From positions 124,001 through 188,000 of the forward strand of contig SSGH01000006.1 in assembly GCA_008015835.1 (NCBI GenBank): DNA of 64,000 bases, in the 5' to 3' direction. Positions within the stretch are counted from its first letter, which is position 1. Every line of letters starts with the position of its first letter. This stretch comes from Lysobacter sp. GTDB lineage: Bacteria > Pseudomonadota > Gammaproteobacteria > Xanthomonadales > Xanthomonadaceae. Shown here piece by piece: positions 8,902-19,408 of the stretch. The translations under genes were made by a program, and so were the position numbers. The notes under the pieces are model-generated. The model did no database searches and was not told where the DNA came from. It worked only from the letters and a program-made list of their open reading frames with translations.

Positions 8902-8999
8902 CGCGAATCGATCGCGCAAGCGATTGATTCGCGAGGGCAAGCACGAACTTGGTTCGGGCTTGCGACCGTCGGAAACATGCAGGAAGCATGTTCCCGACG
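8902..8999 (+). promoter_or_regulatory. metK 5' leader with three consecutive strong hairpins
   Basis: Hairpin 1 (8902-8933) is a 14-bp stem with a single G-U pair and a GCAA tetraloop. Hairpin 2 (8937-8963) pairs GCAAGC/GCTTGC and CGAAC/GTTCG around a TTG loop with one A-G mismatch. Hairpin 3 (8967-8999) is a 14-pair stem with one mismatch and an AGGAA loop. They follow each other with 3 nt between them and end 30 nt before the metK start. Such a leader suggests RNA-level control of SAM synthetase. I do not recognise the fold of a known SAM riboswitch class. Confidence 0.65.
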
Positions 9000-9029
9000 T
9001 TGTGATAAACCCTCAACCCATAGGAAGCA

Positions 9030-10262
9030 ATGCCGATGTCCAGCTATCTCTTCACCTCCGAATCGGTGTCCGAAGGCCATCCGGACAAGATCGCGGACCA
9101 GATTTCCGACGCCGTGCTCGACGCCATCCTGGCCCAGGACAAGCGCGCGCGCGTCGCCTGCGAAACCTTGGTGAAGACCGGCGCCGCCATCGTGGCCGGC
9201 GAAGTCACCACCAGCGCGTGGGTGGACATCGAATCGCTGGCCCGCAAGGTCATCAACGACATCGGCTACGACAACTCGAACGTCGGCTTCGACGGCCACA
9301 CCTGCGCCATCATCAACATGCTGGGCAAGCAGTCGCCGGACATCGCCGCGGGCGTGGACGGCACCAGCAAGAAGGCGAAGAAGCCGGAAGAACAAGGCGC
9401 GGGCGACCAAGGCCTGATGTTCGGCTACGCCTGCAACGAAGCCCCGGAATTCATGCCGGCGCCGATCTATTACTCGCATCGCTTGGTCGAGCAGCAGGCC
9501 AAGGTGCGCAAGAACGGCAAACTGAAGTGGCTGCGCCCCGACGCCAAGTCGCAGGTCACGCTGCGCTACGACGGCAACAGCATCGTCGGCCTCGACGCCG
9601 TGGTGCTGTCCACGCAGCACGACCCGGGCATCAAGCACAAAGAACTGACCGAGGGCGTCTACGAGACCATCCTCAAGCCGGTGCTGCCGAAGAAGTGGCT
9701 GGAGAAGCTGCCGAAGAACAAAGTCCACATCAACCCGACCGGCATCTTCGTGATCGGCGGCCCGGTGGGCGATTGCGGCCTGACCGGCCGCAAGATCATC
9801 GTCGACAGCTACGGCGGCATGGCCCGCCACGGCGGCGGCGCGTTCTCGGGCAAAGACCCGTCGAAGGTCGACCGCAGCGCCGCCTACGCCGCGCGCTACG
9901 TGGCGAAGAACATCGTCGCCGCGGGTCTCGCCGACAAATGCGAAGTGCAAGTCAGCTACGCCATCGGCGTGGCCGAACCCACCAGCATCTCGGTCACCAC
10001 CTTCGGCACCGGCAAGATCGCCGACGAACAGATCGAAGCGCTGATCCGCAAGCACTTCGACCTGCGCCCGTACGGCATCGTGAAAATGCTGGACCTGATC
10101 CACCCGATCTACCAAGCCACCGCCGCCTACGGCCACTTCGGCCGCAAGCCGCACGAAGTGAACTACACCGACGCCGCCGGCAAGGCCCAGAAGGCCACCG
10201 CGTTCTCGTGGGAAAAGACCGACAAGGCCGAAGAACTGCGCAAGGCCGCGAAGCTGAAGTGA
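9030..10262 (+). CDS. metK: S-adenosylmethionine synthetase
   Basis: 410 residues, slightly longer than the 384 of E. coli. It makes S-adenosylmethionine from methionine and ATP in the cytoplasm. The N-terminus [18 protein letters not shown], the [12 protein letters not shown] signature and the [16 protein letters not shown] loop identify it without doubt. A second ATG (9036) immediately follows and could be the true start. The gene is monocistronic, with a structured leader before it and an intrinsic terminator at 10311. Confidence 0.98.
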   Translation: MPMSSYLFTSESVSEGHPDKIADQISDAVLDAILAQDKRARVACETLVKTGAAIVAGEVTTSAWVDIESLARKVINDIGYDNSNVGFDGHTCAIINMLGKQSPDIAAGVDGTSKKAKKPEEQGAGDQGLMFGYACNEAPEFMPAPIYYSHRLVEQQAKVRKNGKLKWLRPDAKSQVTLRYDGNSIVGLDAVVLSTQHDPGIKHKELTEGVYETILKPVLPKKWLEKLPKNKVHINPTGIFVIGGPVGDCGLTGRKIIVDSYGGMARHGGGAFSGKDPSKVDRSAAYAARYVAKNIVAAGLADKCEVQVSYAIGVAEPTSISVTTFGTGKIADEQIEALIRKHFDLRPYGIVKMLDLIHPIYQATAAYGHFGRKPHEVNYTDAAGKAQKATAFSWEKTDKAEELRKAAKLK

Positions 10263-10563
10263 TCCTGTAGGCGCGCCGGCAGGCGCGACCGACGCGATTA
10301 TCGCCAGAAGACGAAGGGCACCGAGAGGCGCCCTTCGTTGTTTTTGTCCACGCGAAAGCGTGCGGCCTCGCAACGATTCGCCTCACTCGCTCTCGCACCG
10401 TTTTCTCGCCCCAAGGAGAACGAAATCGATCGCTGCACGACAATGCGAGCGTTGAATCTCGACGCTCCCGCCGGGTCGAAGGCCCGGCCTACCGCGTTCA
10501 TTCATCGATTCTACGAGTAGCGATAGGACGCTTCAGGAACAGGTCCGCACCTGATCAGCCTTC
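10263..10563. other. Intergenic region after metK
   Basis: About 300 bp between convergent metK and the nucleotidyltransferase gene. It holds the metK terminator and a degenerate REP-like stretch (10264-10302, CTGTAGGCGCGCC ... GATTATCGCC) that resembles the REP copy at 42786. No gene seen. Confidence 0.5.
10311..10345 (+). terminator. Rho-independent terminator of metK
   Basis: Perfect 9-bp stem ACGAAGGGC/GCCCTTCGT (10311-10319 with 10330-10338) followed by TGTTTTT. Confidence 0.88.
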
Positions 10564-11376
10564 CTACCTCGCACTTCGATGCCTCCGTTCGCACTCGTGC
10601 GCGTATCCCTCGGACATCCGCTTACGCAGATGCGGCCATTGTTTTTCCCAGAAGGCCGAGGATTCGATGCGCCAAGCCGGAATCGCGTCGGCGAGGTGGA
10701 TGCCGTACCGCTCCGCGTTCTTCTTCGCCGCGTCTTCGGACGCATACGCGACGACTCGCCGAATCGCGTCGAAGACCGCTCGCTCGCGCGCATCGGCGTC
10801 GAGATCGGGACGGACCTGGATCGCGTCGATCCTGCGTTCCAGATAGGCGCGGGCGACGTCGATCGCGAGCCGGTACTGCAGTGAACCGATCGCATCTTGT
10901 TTTTCCGGCAACTTGTGCAGATTCGCGTTCCGGCTCTGCAGCACGTGGACAGGGTGCAACACGCGGAGCGTCCCGTTCTCGCCCGGCAATCGAACTTCGA
11001 CCGCGTGCTTCTCCACCTCGGCGCGATCGATGCCGACGACCTGTTGGATCAAGTCCACGTTGTAGATGCGGTCGTCGTCCGCGGGCGCGATGGCGCTGCC
11101 GATCAACGCGGACAAGGATTCGATGCGTTCGAGATGGCGACGCCCGCCGATGGCGCGCGCGAACCTCGTTAGCGGTGCGACGTTGGCGGCATCGATCGCG
11201 AAGAAATCGACGTCGCGAGAAATGGCCGGTTCGACGCCGTCCGGCTGATGAATGCCGAAGACCGCCATCCAATACGCCAACGCCTGCCCACCCACCAGCA
11301 CGACATCGGGCGTCGCGCTGTCGAGCACCCGTCGAATCATGTCGGCGGGCATGAAGGCTTCGTTGTCCCGGCTCAC
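10564..11376 (-). CDS. AbiEii/AbiGii-like nucleotidyltransferase, probable toxin
   Basis: 270 residues. The VLVGGQALAYW block and the SRDVDFFAID block supply the Gly-rich loop and the two catalytic acidic residues of the nucleotidyltransferase fold found in AbiEii/AbiGii-type toxins (MenT-like enzymes add nucleotides to tRNA). The start is a GTG at 11376 that overlaps the stop of the upstream gene by four bases (GTGA). The gene order, antitoxin first, and the coupling fit a toxin-antitoxin pair. The exact target is unknown. Confidence 0.78.
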   Translation of the reverse strand: MSRDNEAFMPADMIRRVLDSATPDVVLVGGQALAYWMAVFGIHQPDGVEPAISRDVDFFAIDAANVAPLTRFARAIGGRRHLERIESLSALIGSAIAPADDDRIYNVDLIQQVVGIDRAEVEKHAVEVRLPGENGTLRVLHPVHVLQSRNANLHKLPEKQDAIGSLQYRLAIDVARAYLERRIDAIQVRPDLDADARERAVFDAIRRVVAYASEDAAKKNAERYGIHLADAIPAWRIESSAFWEKQWPHLRKRMSEGYAHECERRHRSAR

Positions 11377-11669
11377 GGGTCTTCGTCCTTGAAGACGGGC
11401 TCGCTCGCGCTGGCCAGCGCGCGGGGAATGAAGAAGGTGTACTCGGCCGAGCGCTGCCCCTGCAGGACATCGCGAATATCGAGCCGACGCGTCGCCTCGA
11501 CGTGCGCCTCCAGCGCGCCGACGAGCCGCTCGTTCGCACCGCGGTGCTCGGCCGCCATGCCCAGCTTGGCCCAGTACTCGACCTGCTGCGCCAGGCTGCG
11601 GTGCTGCAGCGCGGCCTCCGAAAGCGCCAGGTCGTAAAGGGTGTCGGAGATGCGGATGTTTTTAGCCAT
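11373..11669 (-). CDS. ParD-like antitoxin
   Basis: 98 residues from the ATG at 11669. The N-terminal KNIRISDTLYDLALSEAA then HRSLAQQVEYWAKLG matches the ParD-like ribbon-helix-helix antitoxin family, in which the SLAQQVEYWA helix is characteristic. An upstream in-frame ATG exists but would put an unrelated Cys-rich stretch before the DNA-binding strand. It is coupled to the nucleotidyltransferase by a 4-bp overlap. Repeats of TGTGGCA at its start codon suggest autorepression. Confidence 0.78.
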   Translation of the reverse strand: MAKNIRISDTLYDLALSEAALQHRSLAQQVEYWAKLGMAAEHRGANERLVGALEAHVEATRRLDIRDVLQGQRSAEYTFFIPRALASASEPVFKDEDP

Positions 11670-11695
11670 GTGGCATCGTGTGGCGATTTGCCACA
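11669..11695 (-). promoter_or_regulatory. Putative antitoxin operator
   Basis: TGTGGCA at 11669-11675, a near copy TGTGGCG at 11679-11685 and the inverted copy TGCCACA at 11689-11695. They sit on the antitoxin start codon, as expected for an RHH-protein autoregulatory site. Confidence 0.5.
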
Positions 11696-11873
11696 TTTTG
11701 CAAGCCATGGCCTCGAACGACTCCTGAGTCGGCTTCTCGGCCTTTCTAATCAATGGGATAGGGTCTTACCAGCGGGATTGCGAAGCGGCACCCTGGGCGA
11801 TCGAACGGCTTTGGTTCGAGGCCTCCGCTCTGCCACCGGCCGAATACGTCCGCTTGCCGCGAACGGGGTTTCC

Positions 11874-11891
11874 CGCCGCGGTTCCGCGGCG
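11874..11891. repeat. Short perfect inverted repeat after the AAA+ gene
   Basis: CGCCGCG-GTTC-CGCGGCG forms a 7-bp stem with a tetraloop just 3' of the AAA+ stop. It could act as a weak terminator; there is no T run. Confidence 0.3.
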
Positions 11892-11902
11892 ACCGCTTGG
11901 TG

Positions 11903-13546
11903 TTACCCGAGCGAGGCGCTGCCCGACGTATTCCCGCCCAACAAGCGCAGATTGAGCCCATCGCGTTCGCCGAGCATCTCGTCAAGCACATCGCCGAGAT
12001 CGTCGGCCGCGATATGCCCGGCATGTCCGGCGAAGATCGATTGCTGCGCGAGCCTTCGCGCGATTTCCTTGATGAAGGCGGCGCTGACGCCCTCGGTGCG
12101 CGCGACCAAATCGGCCGCGACGTCCGCATCGATGCGCAGTCCATGACCGTACAGACGGAGCAAGCGCTCGCGGCAATCGGCGTCGGGCACGGGCACTTCG
12201 ATGGCGTGATCGATCCGCCCGGGCCGCTGAATCAGAGCGGCCTCCAAGGTCTGCGGCCGATTCGTGGTCATGACGACGAACAGATCGGCGTCCGATTTCA
12301 GGCCGTCCAATTCGTTGAGCAAGCGATTGAGCATGACTTCATCGCAGGCGGACGCCATCGTGTCGCGTTGGCGCGCGATCAAGTCGGCGTCCTCGATCAC
12401 CAGGATCGACGGCGCGAACAGCCGCGCCAGACGGAAATACGTGCCGATCATGCCGACCTGCTCGGCGGTGACCAGAAAGGTCGTGTGGTCGCGCAAACGC
12501 TCGGCCAAGTAGCGGATGGTGTGCGTTTTGCCCGTGCCCGGAGGGCCGTAGAGCAGCACGCCCTTTTTGCCCGACTGCCCCAACGCCTTGAGCGCATCGC
12601 GCTGCGCCGCGAACCCGATGATGTGGCGGTCGAGCGCGCGCTTGACGGCGTCGGGAAGGATCAACTCGTCCTCCGACACCGGCGTGCGGAAATGCACGGT
12701 CAACGCATTCGCGGCGGTGCCGCGGTAGGTCTCGCTCGCTTCCAGCGACAGCACTTTGCCGCGATAGCTGCGCCCTTTCGCGACGGCCGCCTCGATCGCT
12801 TCGAGCATCGCCCCCGTACGCGCCGCGGCCGCCTCGCCCGGCGGCGACAGAATCTCCACGTTCAACTGCGGCATTTGCGCGAAATCGGCGCCCGTATTCA
12901 CCCAGACCGCCAGCGGCGCGTCGGGATCGTCGATCAACGACAGGGCATTGGTCGCCAACCGCACCGGCCGGCCTTCGCCGATGTCGATGTCCTCGTACTG
13001 GATCGCGCCGATCAGCTTGGCGTGATCGCGTTCGGACACCAGCGTCGCCATATCGGACGCGTCGTAGCGATGGCTCGAATGAATGCCGACTCGGCGCGCG
13101 GTCGCCGTCAAGGCGTCCAACGCGAGTTGCACGTCGACGCGCAGATAAGCCGGGAAATCGCGGCGTACGATGACCAAGCTATCGGCGGGCCAATCGCCGA
13201 AGATCTCGTTCAACACCTGATGCGCCTTGCGCGCCGGCCGCGCCGCTGCGGGCGCGGGTTGCGCAATCTCCTCGTCCTCCAACGTCGCGCGCAAACACGC
13301 GCATCCGTACTGCGGCGCCAGCCGCATCATTTCCGCATGCACCGTGCGCGCGATATCCTGCGTCCAAGGCCCGAGTTTCGCGCTGCCGTTGCGATCGATA
13401 TGCCGCGCCCACGCCAGTGCGTTGTCCTGTCCGAAACCGATACAGCGGCGCAACAGTTCGGTGACGCCTTCGAACGACGCATCGTCGTGATCGTAGACGG
13501 TGATGTAGGTGTCCTGGGTCCAGCCTGGCGTCTCTTTCATGCGCAT
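11903..13546 (-). CDS. AAA+ ATPase with N-terminal ClpS-like domain
   Basis: 547 residues. The C-terminal AAA module is complete: Walker A GPPGTGKT (334-341), Walker B ILVIEDAD (381-388), sensor TTNR (427-430) and the RPGRID arginine-finger region (441-446), of the Vps4/FtsH/BCS1-like class. Residues about 11-92 resemble ClpS: VYDHDD aligns with the VNDD N-degron-binding strand, and HIDRNG then PWTQDIART with the HVHREG and YTREIAET segments. The ClpS His that contacts the N-degron appears to be Asp51. The middle (130-290) is unassigned. No peptidase domain is present. It probably remodels or feeds proteins to a partner. Flanked by a tandem repeat array; not in an operon. Start uncertain between 13546 and 13540. 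Confidence 0.75.
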   Translation of the reverse strand: MRMKETPGWTQDTYITVYDHDDASFEGVTELLRRCIGFGQDNALAWARHIDRNGSAKLGPWTQDIARTVHAEMMRLAPQYGCACLRATLEDEEIAQPAPAAARPARKAHQVLNEIFGDWPADSLVIVRRDFPAYLRVDVQLALDALTATARRVGIHSSHRYDASDMATLVSERDHAKLIGAIQYEDIDIGEGRPVRLATNALSLIDDPDAPLAVWVNTGADFAQMPQLNVEILSPPGEAAAARTGAMLEAIEAAVAKGRSYRGKVLSLEASETYRGTAANALTVHFRTPVSEDELILPDAVKRALDRHIIGFAAQRDALKALGQSGKKGVLLYGPPGTGKTHTIRYLAERLRDHTTFLVTAEQVGMIGTYFRLARLFAPSILVIEDADLIARQRDTMASACDEVMLNRLLNELDGLKSDADLFVVMTTNRPQTLEAALIQRPGRIDHAIEVPVPDADCRERLLRLYGHGLRIDADVAADLVARTEGVSAAFIKEIARRLAQQSIFAGHAGHIAADDLGDVLDEMLGERDGLNLRLLGGNTSGSASLG

Positions 13547-13633
13547 TCGGAATCGGGAAGTGCTTCGATTCTAGACCCGTCGGCAGCAGGCGCGGGAATC
13601 GACGTTCGGGATCGCTCTCGGCTCTCTGCGGAC

Positions 13634-14019
13634 GCGCGAGGCAATGCCTCGCGGGCGCCTCGCTTCGAAAAAAGAACGTCGCCTTCCTTGGCGCGACTCT
13701 ACGGAACTCGTTTCGTCCGGTCCGTACATCCCTGTGCGGGCATTCGCCGACGTGCGAGGCAGTGCCTCGCGTGCGCGTCGCTTCGAAAAAAAGAATGTCG
13801 CCGTCCTTGGCGCGACTCTACGAAACTCGTTTCGTCCGGCCCGTACATCCCTGTGCGTGCATTCGCCGACGCGCGAGGCAATGCCTCGCGAGCGCGTCGG
13901 CTTCGAAAAATGGATGTCGCCGTCCTTGGCGCGACTCTACGGAACTCGTTTCGCCCGGCCCGCACATCCCTGTGCGGGCATTCGCCGACGCGCGAGGCAG
14001 TGCCTCGCGAGCGCGTCGG
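13634..14019. repeat. Tandem array of a 118-119 bp unit with internal palindrome
   Basis: Palindromes of the form GCGAGGCA-R-TGCCTCGC begin at 13636, 13754, 13873 and 13992, giving three full units of 118-119 bp and a terminal half unit. Between them each unit carries TTCGAAAAA, CTTGGCGCGACTCTACG, AACTCGTTTCG and CATCCCTGTGCG. Copies are about 90% identical. The array fills the space between the AAA+ gene and the DUF3228 gene. Short peptides readable in it are not genes. Confidence 0.9.
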
Positions 14020-14020
14020 C

Positions 14021-14578
14021 TCATCCCCTCCATCCCGCGTGGCGTTCCCAGAATTCGACGCTGCGGCGATACGCTTCGCGGTCGATCTGTACGCCGGAGC
14101 CGCCTTCTTCCACGCCCAGCGCGTTGCGCATGATCGTGATCGGCGTCATCGGGGTTTCTTCGGGCGTCATCGTGTAGAGGCAGCCGACCACGCCCCAGTC
14201 GGCGTCGACCGGGGTGCCTTCCTTCGCCATTTGCGCGCGGTCGTACAGAATCGCGATCAGATACGCCGCGACCGGCGGCTCCACATCCTCGAACCAACGC
14301 ACCAGCACCGGCAGTTCGTTGCTGTTGCGCGCTTCGTACGCGCTGCGCAGTTGGCGACGATTGAACTCGTCGATCGGGATGGTCATGCACCGCGTCGAGG
14401 TCCAATTGCGGTGCACGTGCAATTTGCAGAACGGCGCGTAGCCGTCGAGCACGGCGACGGGCGTTTCCTCGTTGAGGCGACGCACGAATTGTTCCGGCGT
14501 GCAGTCCTGAATGGTGTTGCGACGCGGTTCGGCGGGAAACAGACGGGGACGCGCGAATTCGGTGAGGACGATGGACAT
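14021..14578 (-). CDS. DUF3228 family protein
   Basis: 185 residues, cytoplasmic. The opening VLTEFARPRLFPAEP, the CKLHVHRNWT block and the end EAYRRSVEFWERHA match the DUF3228 family, small conserved proteins of unknown function. The stop lies at the edge of the tandem repeat array. It stands alone: the TonB receptor gene in front, on the same strand, ends about 120 bp away. Confidence 0.75.
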   Translation of the reverse strand: MSIVLTEFARPRLFPAEPRRNTIQDCTPEQFVRRLNEETPVAVLDGYAPFCKLHVHRNWTSTRCMTIPIDEFNRRQLRSAYEARNSNELPVLVRWFEDVEPPVAAYLIAILYDRAQMAKEGTPVDADWGVVGCLYTMTPEETPMTPITIMRNALGVEEGGSGVQIDREAYRRSVEFWERHAGWRG

Positions 14579-14698
14579 CGCGAAGACCGGTGACGGAATC
14601 GGCGCAGTCTAAACCAGTCCGGTCGCGCGCCCATCGCGGCGCGATGCGACTCTAGTCGTACCGACATCGCGCGAAGGTCGGGCCTCGACGCCTCCTGC

Positions 14699-16960
14699 TC
14701 ACCAATCGAACGACACCGACAACGACGCGCTGCGTCCCGGGCGCGTGTAGAAATCGAGATCGGTCGCGGCGGCGGCGACGCCGCGCACCGTCGTCCAATC
14801 CCAATACCGGCGATCGATCGCATTCTGCAGCGCGAGGTTCACGCGCATCGCCGGCAGCGGGCGCCACCACGCGTACACGTCCAACAGCGCGTGCCCCGGC
14901 GCGTGGAACAGCGGTCCGGCGCTTTCGTCCAGCGCGGATTGCCGCGCCACACCGGTCGCGACCACTTCGACGCCCCAATGCGATGCGGGCGGTTCCCAGC
15001 TCGCGCCGAACACGGCTTTCGCGGGCGCGACGCTGTTGAGCGGCGCATCGCGGACCAGATCGCGTCCGCGCGCCCATGCGCCAGCGACGCGGAATTCCCA
15101 AGACGGCGCCAATGCGGGCGTCCACGCGGCCTCGGCTTCGACGCCTTCGATGCGCGCGCGCGCGCGATTCACCGATTGGAACACCAAGGCGCCGCTCGTC
15201 GGATCGATACCCAGATTCGCGCGCGAGTCGATCAAGTCGCGGTAACGGTTGCGATACGCCGACACATCGACTCGCAGGCCTTCGCCGCGCCAGCGCCAAC
15301 CCGCTTCGAGGCCATGACTGGCTTCGGAACGCAGATCCGGATTCGGCCGCACCTCGTAGTTCAGCAAAGTCAACGACAGACCGATGTTCACGTCGCCGAA
15401 CGGCGGCGCGCGAAACCCGCGCGCGTATTGCGCGTAGACGGTGGAACGCTCGCTCGGCTGCCAGCGCAGCCCCAGCTTCGGCGTCCACGCCTCGCGCTGA
15501 AGATCGACGACGCGCGCGTTCGGGTAATCCTCGCGGAACATCGCATCGGCCCGCGCATCGAGTTCGTAGCGTTCCCAACGCAACCCGGGCACCATCGCGA
15601 AACCGGCGCCGATGCCGATCTCGTCCTGCCAGAACACGCCGGTCTCGCGCGCGACGCTGTTGGGGAAGTCGCGCACCGGGAAACGTTCGCCCAACACGAC
15701 ATCGCTGCTCGCGCCGGTCGACAAGTTGATCTCGCTGCCGTCGCGCATGCCCTCGAACGCGGTGCGCGACCATTCGACGCCGAACACATGACGATGACGG
15801 AACGTGTCGCCGGCATCGCCGCGGCGCAGTTCGCCCAGCCACTTGACGCCGCGATTGCCCTGCTCCAACGAGAACCTGCGCAGACGCAGCGACGGGAAAC
15901 GCGTGGTGCGGTCGGCGAGGCGCGTCTGCGCCGTATCCTGTGTGGTGTCGTTGCGTTGCGCGTAGAGCAGCAGTTCGGCGCGATCGAGCCACGACGACGC
16001 GGGCGACCACTCGGCGGCCAGACTCGCGCGGTCGCGCCGATAGCGATCGTCGCCGCGCAGATCGGTGGTGGTGGAGAAGCGCCCCGGACCGAAGCGCAGC
16101 GAACGCACATCGGTCCGCGCGCGGCCCTCGCCGCGGTCGAACGTCGCCACCCAGCGACCGAAGCGCGCGCCGTCCCAGGCGACTTTCGCGAGCACGCCAT
16201 CGCGACGCGCGTCGAGCGGGTTAGCCGGATGCGTATCGGACCGGTTCTCCGTCGCATGGCCGTCGCGACGCGACGCGAACAGCAGCGCCTCGAAGCGTTC
16301 GCCGCCGCGTCCGGCCAACGCGACCGACCGGCTCATGCTGTCGTCGCGGCCGGAGGCGGCCCAACGCACGCCGAAGCGCTGCGCGTCGTCGCTCAGCGCG
16401 AGCAGATCGGCCGGCGAACGCGTGCGGTACGCGACTACGCCGGCCAGCGCATCGCTGCCGTACAGCGTCGACGCCGGCCCGCGCAGAATTTCCACGCCCT
16501 GCACCGCGTCCAATTCGACCAGATCGCGACCGGCGGCGGCGAATTGACCGACGCTGAAGGCCTCCGCCACCGGTACTCCGTCGATTTCCATGCCCACGCG
16601 ATTGCCGTCGAGTCCGCGGATCGAAAATCCTTGCCAACCGAAGCGCGCACTGTCGCCCAGCGCGTCGATGCCGGGTTCGTAACGCACCATGTCGGCGATG
16701 TTCTGCGCATGCCGACGCTCCAACTGCGCGCGATCGATCGCGACCACGCGACCGACCACACGAGCGGCGGACTCCGGCGCTTTGCTCGCGATCACGACGA
16801 TGCGATCCAAGGTTTGCGCATCGTTCGCATCGGCGGCGACGGCCGCATCGTCGCCCGCATGCGCGGACGCGGCGCTCAGCGCGAGCGCGATGGCGACAGC
16901 GAGCAGCGACGGCGAACGTGCGCGACGAACGCGCGTGCGGCGGAAATCGCGAGCGGTCAT
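14699..16960 (-). CDS. TonB-dependent haem/haemoglobin-type receptor
   Basis: 753 residues from the ATG at 16960, which gives an Arg-rich n-region and a hydrophobic core ending SAASAHA; an ATG at 16981 is also possible. The plug has IADMVRYEPGID and SIRGLDGNRVGMEIDGVP, typical of haemoglobin/transferrin/lactoferrin receptors. The barrel carries FRAPPF and RPNPDLRSE, the FRAP/NPDL motifs of haem receptors, and ends in a terminal aromatic (SVSFDW). It would import haem or haem-protein iron through TonB. It is divergent from the haem-cd1 nitrite reductase, sharing a 217-bp intergenic space with an FNR/DNR-like palindrome. Confidence 0.88.
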   Translation of the reverse strand: MTARDFRRTRVRRARSPSLLAVAIALALSAASAHAGDDAAVAADANDAQTLDRIVVIASKAPESAARVVGRVVAIDRAQLERRHAQNIADMVRYEPGIDALGDSARFGWQGFSIRGLDGNRVGMEIDGVPVAEAFSVGQFAAAGRDLVELDAVQGVEILRGPASTLYGSDALAGVVAYRTRSPADLLALSDDAQRFGVRWAASGRDDSMSRSVALAGRGGERFEALLFASRRDGHATENRSDTHPANPLDARRDGVLAKVAWDGARFGRWVATFDRGEGRARTDVRSLRFGPGRFSTTTDLRGDDRYRRDRASLAAEWSPASSWLDRAELLLYAQRNDTTQDTAQTRLADRTTRFPSLRLRRFSLEQGNRGVKWLGELRRGDAGDTFRHRHVFGVEWSRTAFEGMRDGSEINLSTGASSDVVLGERFPVRDFPNSVARETGVFWQDEIGIGAGFAMVPGLRWERYELDARADAMFREDYPNARVVDLQREAWTPKLGLRWQPSERSTVYAQYARGFRAPPFGDVNIGLSLTLLNYEVRPNPDLRSEASHGLEAGWRWRGEGLRVDVSAYRNRYRDLIDSRANLGIDPTSGALVFQSVNRARARIEGVEAEAAWTPALAPSWEFRVAGAWARGRDLVRDAPLNSVAPAKAVFGASWEPPASHWGVEVVATGVARQSALDESAGPLFHAPGHALLDVYAWWRPLPAMRVNLALQNAIDRRYWDWTTVRGVAAAATDLDFYTRPGRSASLSVSFDW

Positions 16961-17035
16961 GGCGGGCTCTCGAGCGGACATGGCGCGAGTGTAAGAACAG
17001 CCGCGCGGGGCTTCGAGCGCGAACTGCGACCGGCT

Positions 17036-17047
17036 TGACTTAAGTCA
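17036..17047. promoter_or_regulatory. FNR/DNR-like palindrome
   Basis: TGACTTAAGTCA is a perfect 12-bp palindrome inside TTGACTTAAGTCAT, close to the TTGAT-N4-ATCAA box used by FNR, ANR and DNR. It lies 130 bp before nirS and 76 bp before the receptor, in the only shared promoter region. Confidence 0.5.
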
Positions 17048-17138
17048 TGCGCATACGAAAAGGCCCCTCGGACAATCCTCCCCAACCGACGACGCGCCGC
17101 CGGCTTCGCACCGATCGGCGCCGCATCGCCCGGCTTGA

Positions 17139-19271
<2,133 letters not shown>

Positions 19272-19299
19272 AGGCGCGACGCCGCCATGTCGGTGCGAA

Positions 19300-19329
19300 G
19301 AACGGCCCGGGCGCGATCCCGGGCCGTTC
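19300..19329 (+). terminator. Perfect 12-bp hairpin after nirS
   Basis: GAACGGCCCGGG/CCCGGGCCGTTC around a CGCGAT loop, 28 bp after the nirS stop. There is no T run, so termination may be inefficient or the hairpin may protect the 3' end. Confidence 0.65.
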
Positions 19330-19408
19330 CCGTATCGGGTCGCCGGTCTCGGTCTTCACGTTCATCGCGATAAAGAGATATGATGCGGCATCGCGACAGG
19401 ACGCCGTT

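Noticed and set aside
8902-8999. Known SAM or SAH riboswitch before metK
   Set aside because: I could not align the three hairpins with the conserved cores of SAM-I, SAM-II, SAM-III or SAH classes. It is reported as an unidentified structured leader instead.
13634-14019. Repeats considered as a CRISPR array
   Set aside because: The unit is 118-119 bp and nearly identical throughout; there are no unique spacers of 30-40 bp and no cas genes nearby.
11897-14593. Plus-strand open frame of nearly 900 codons
   Set aside because: It lies opposite the AAA+ ATPase, crosses the tandem repeat array and the DUF3228 gene, and its translation is Arg/Ala/His-rich without any domain. High GC makes long antisense frames common here.
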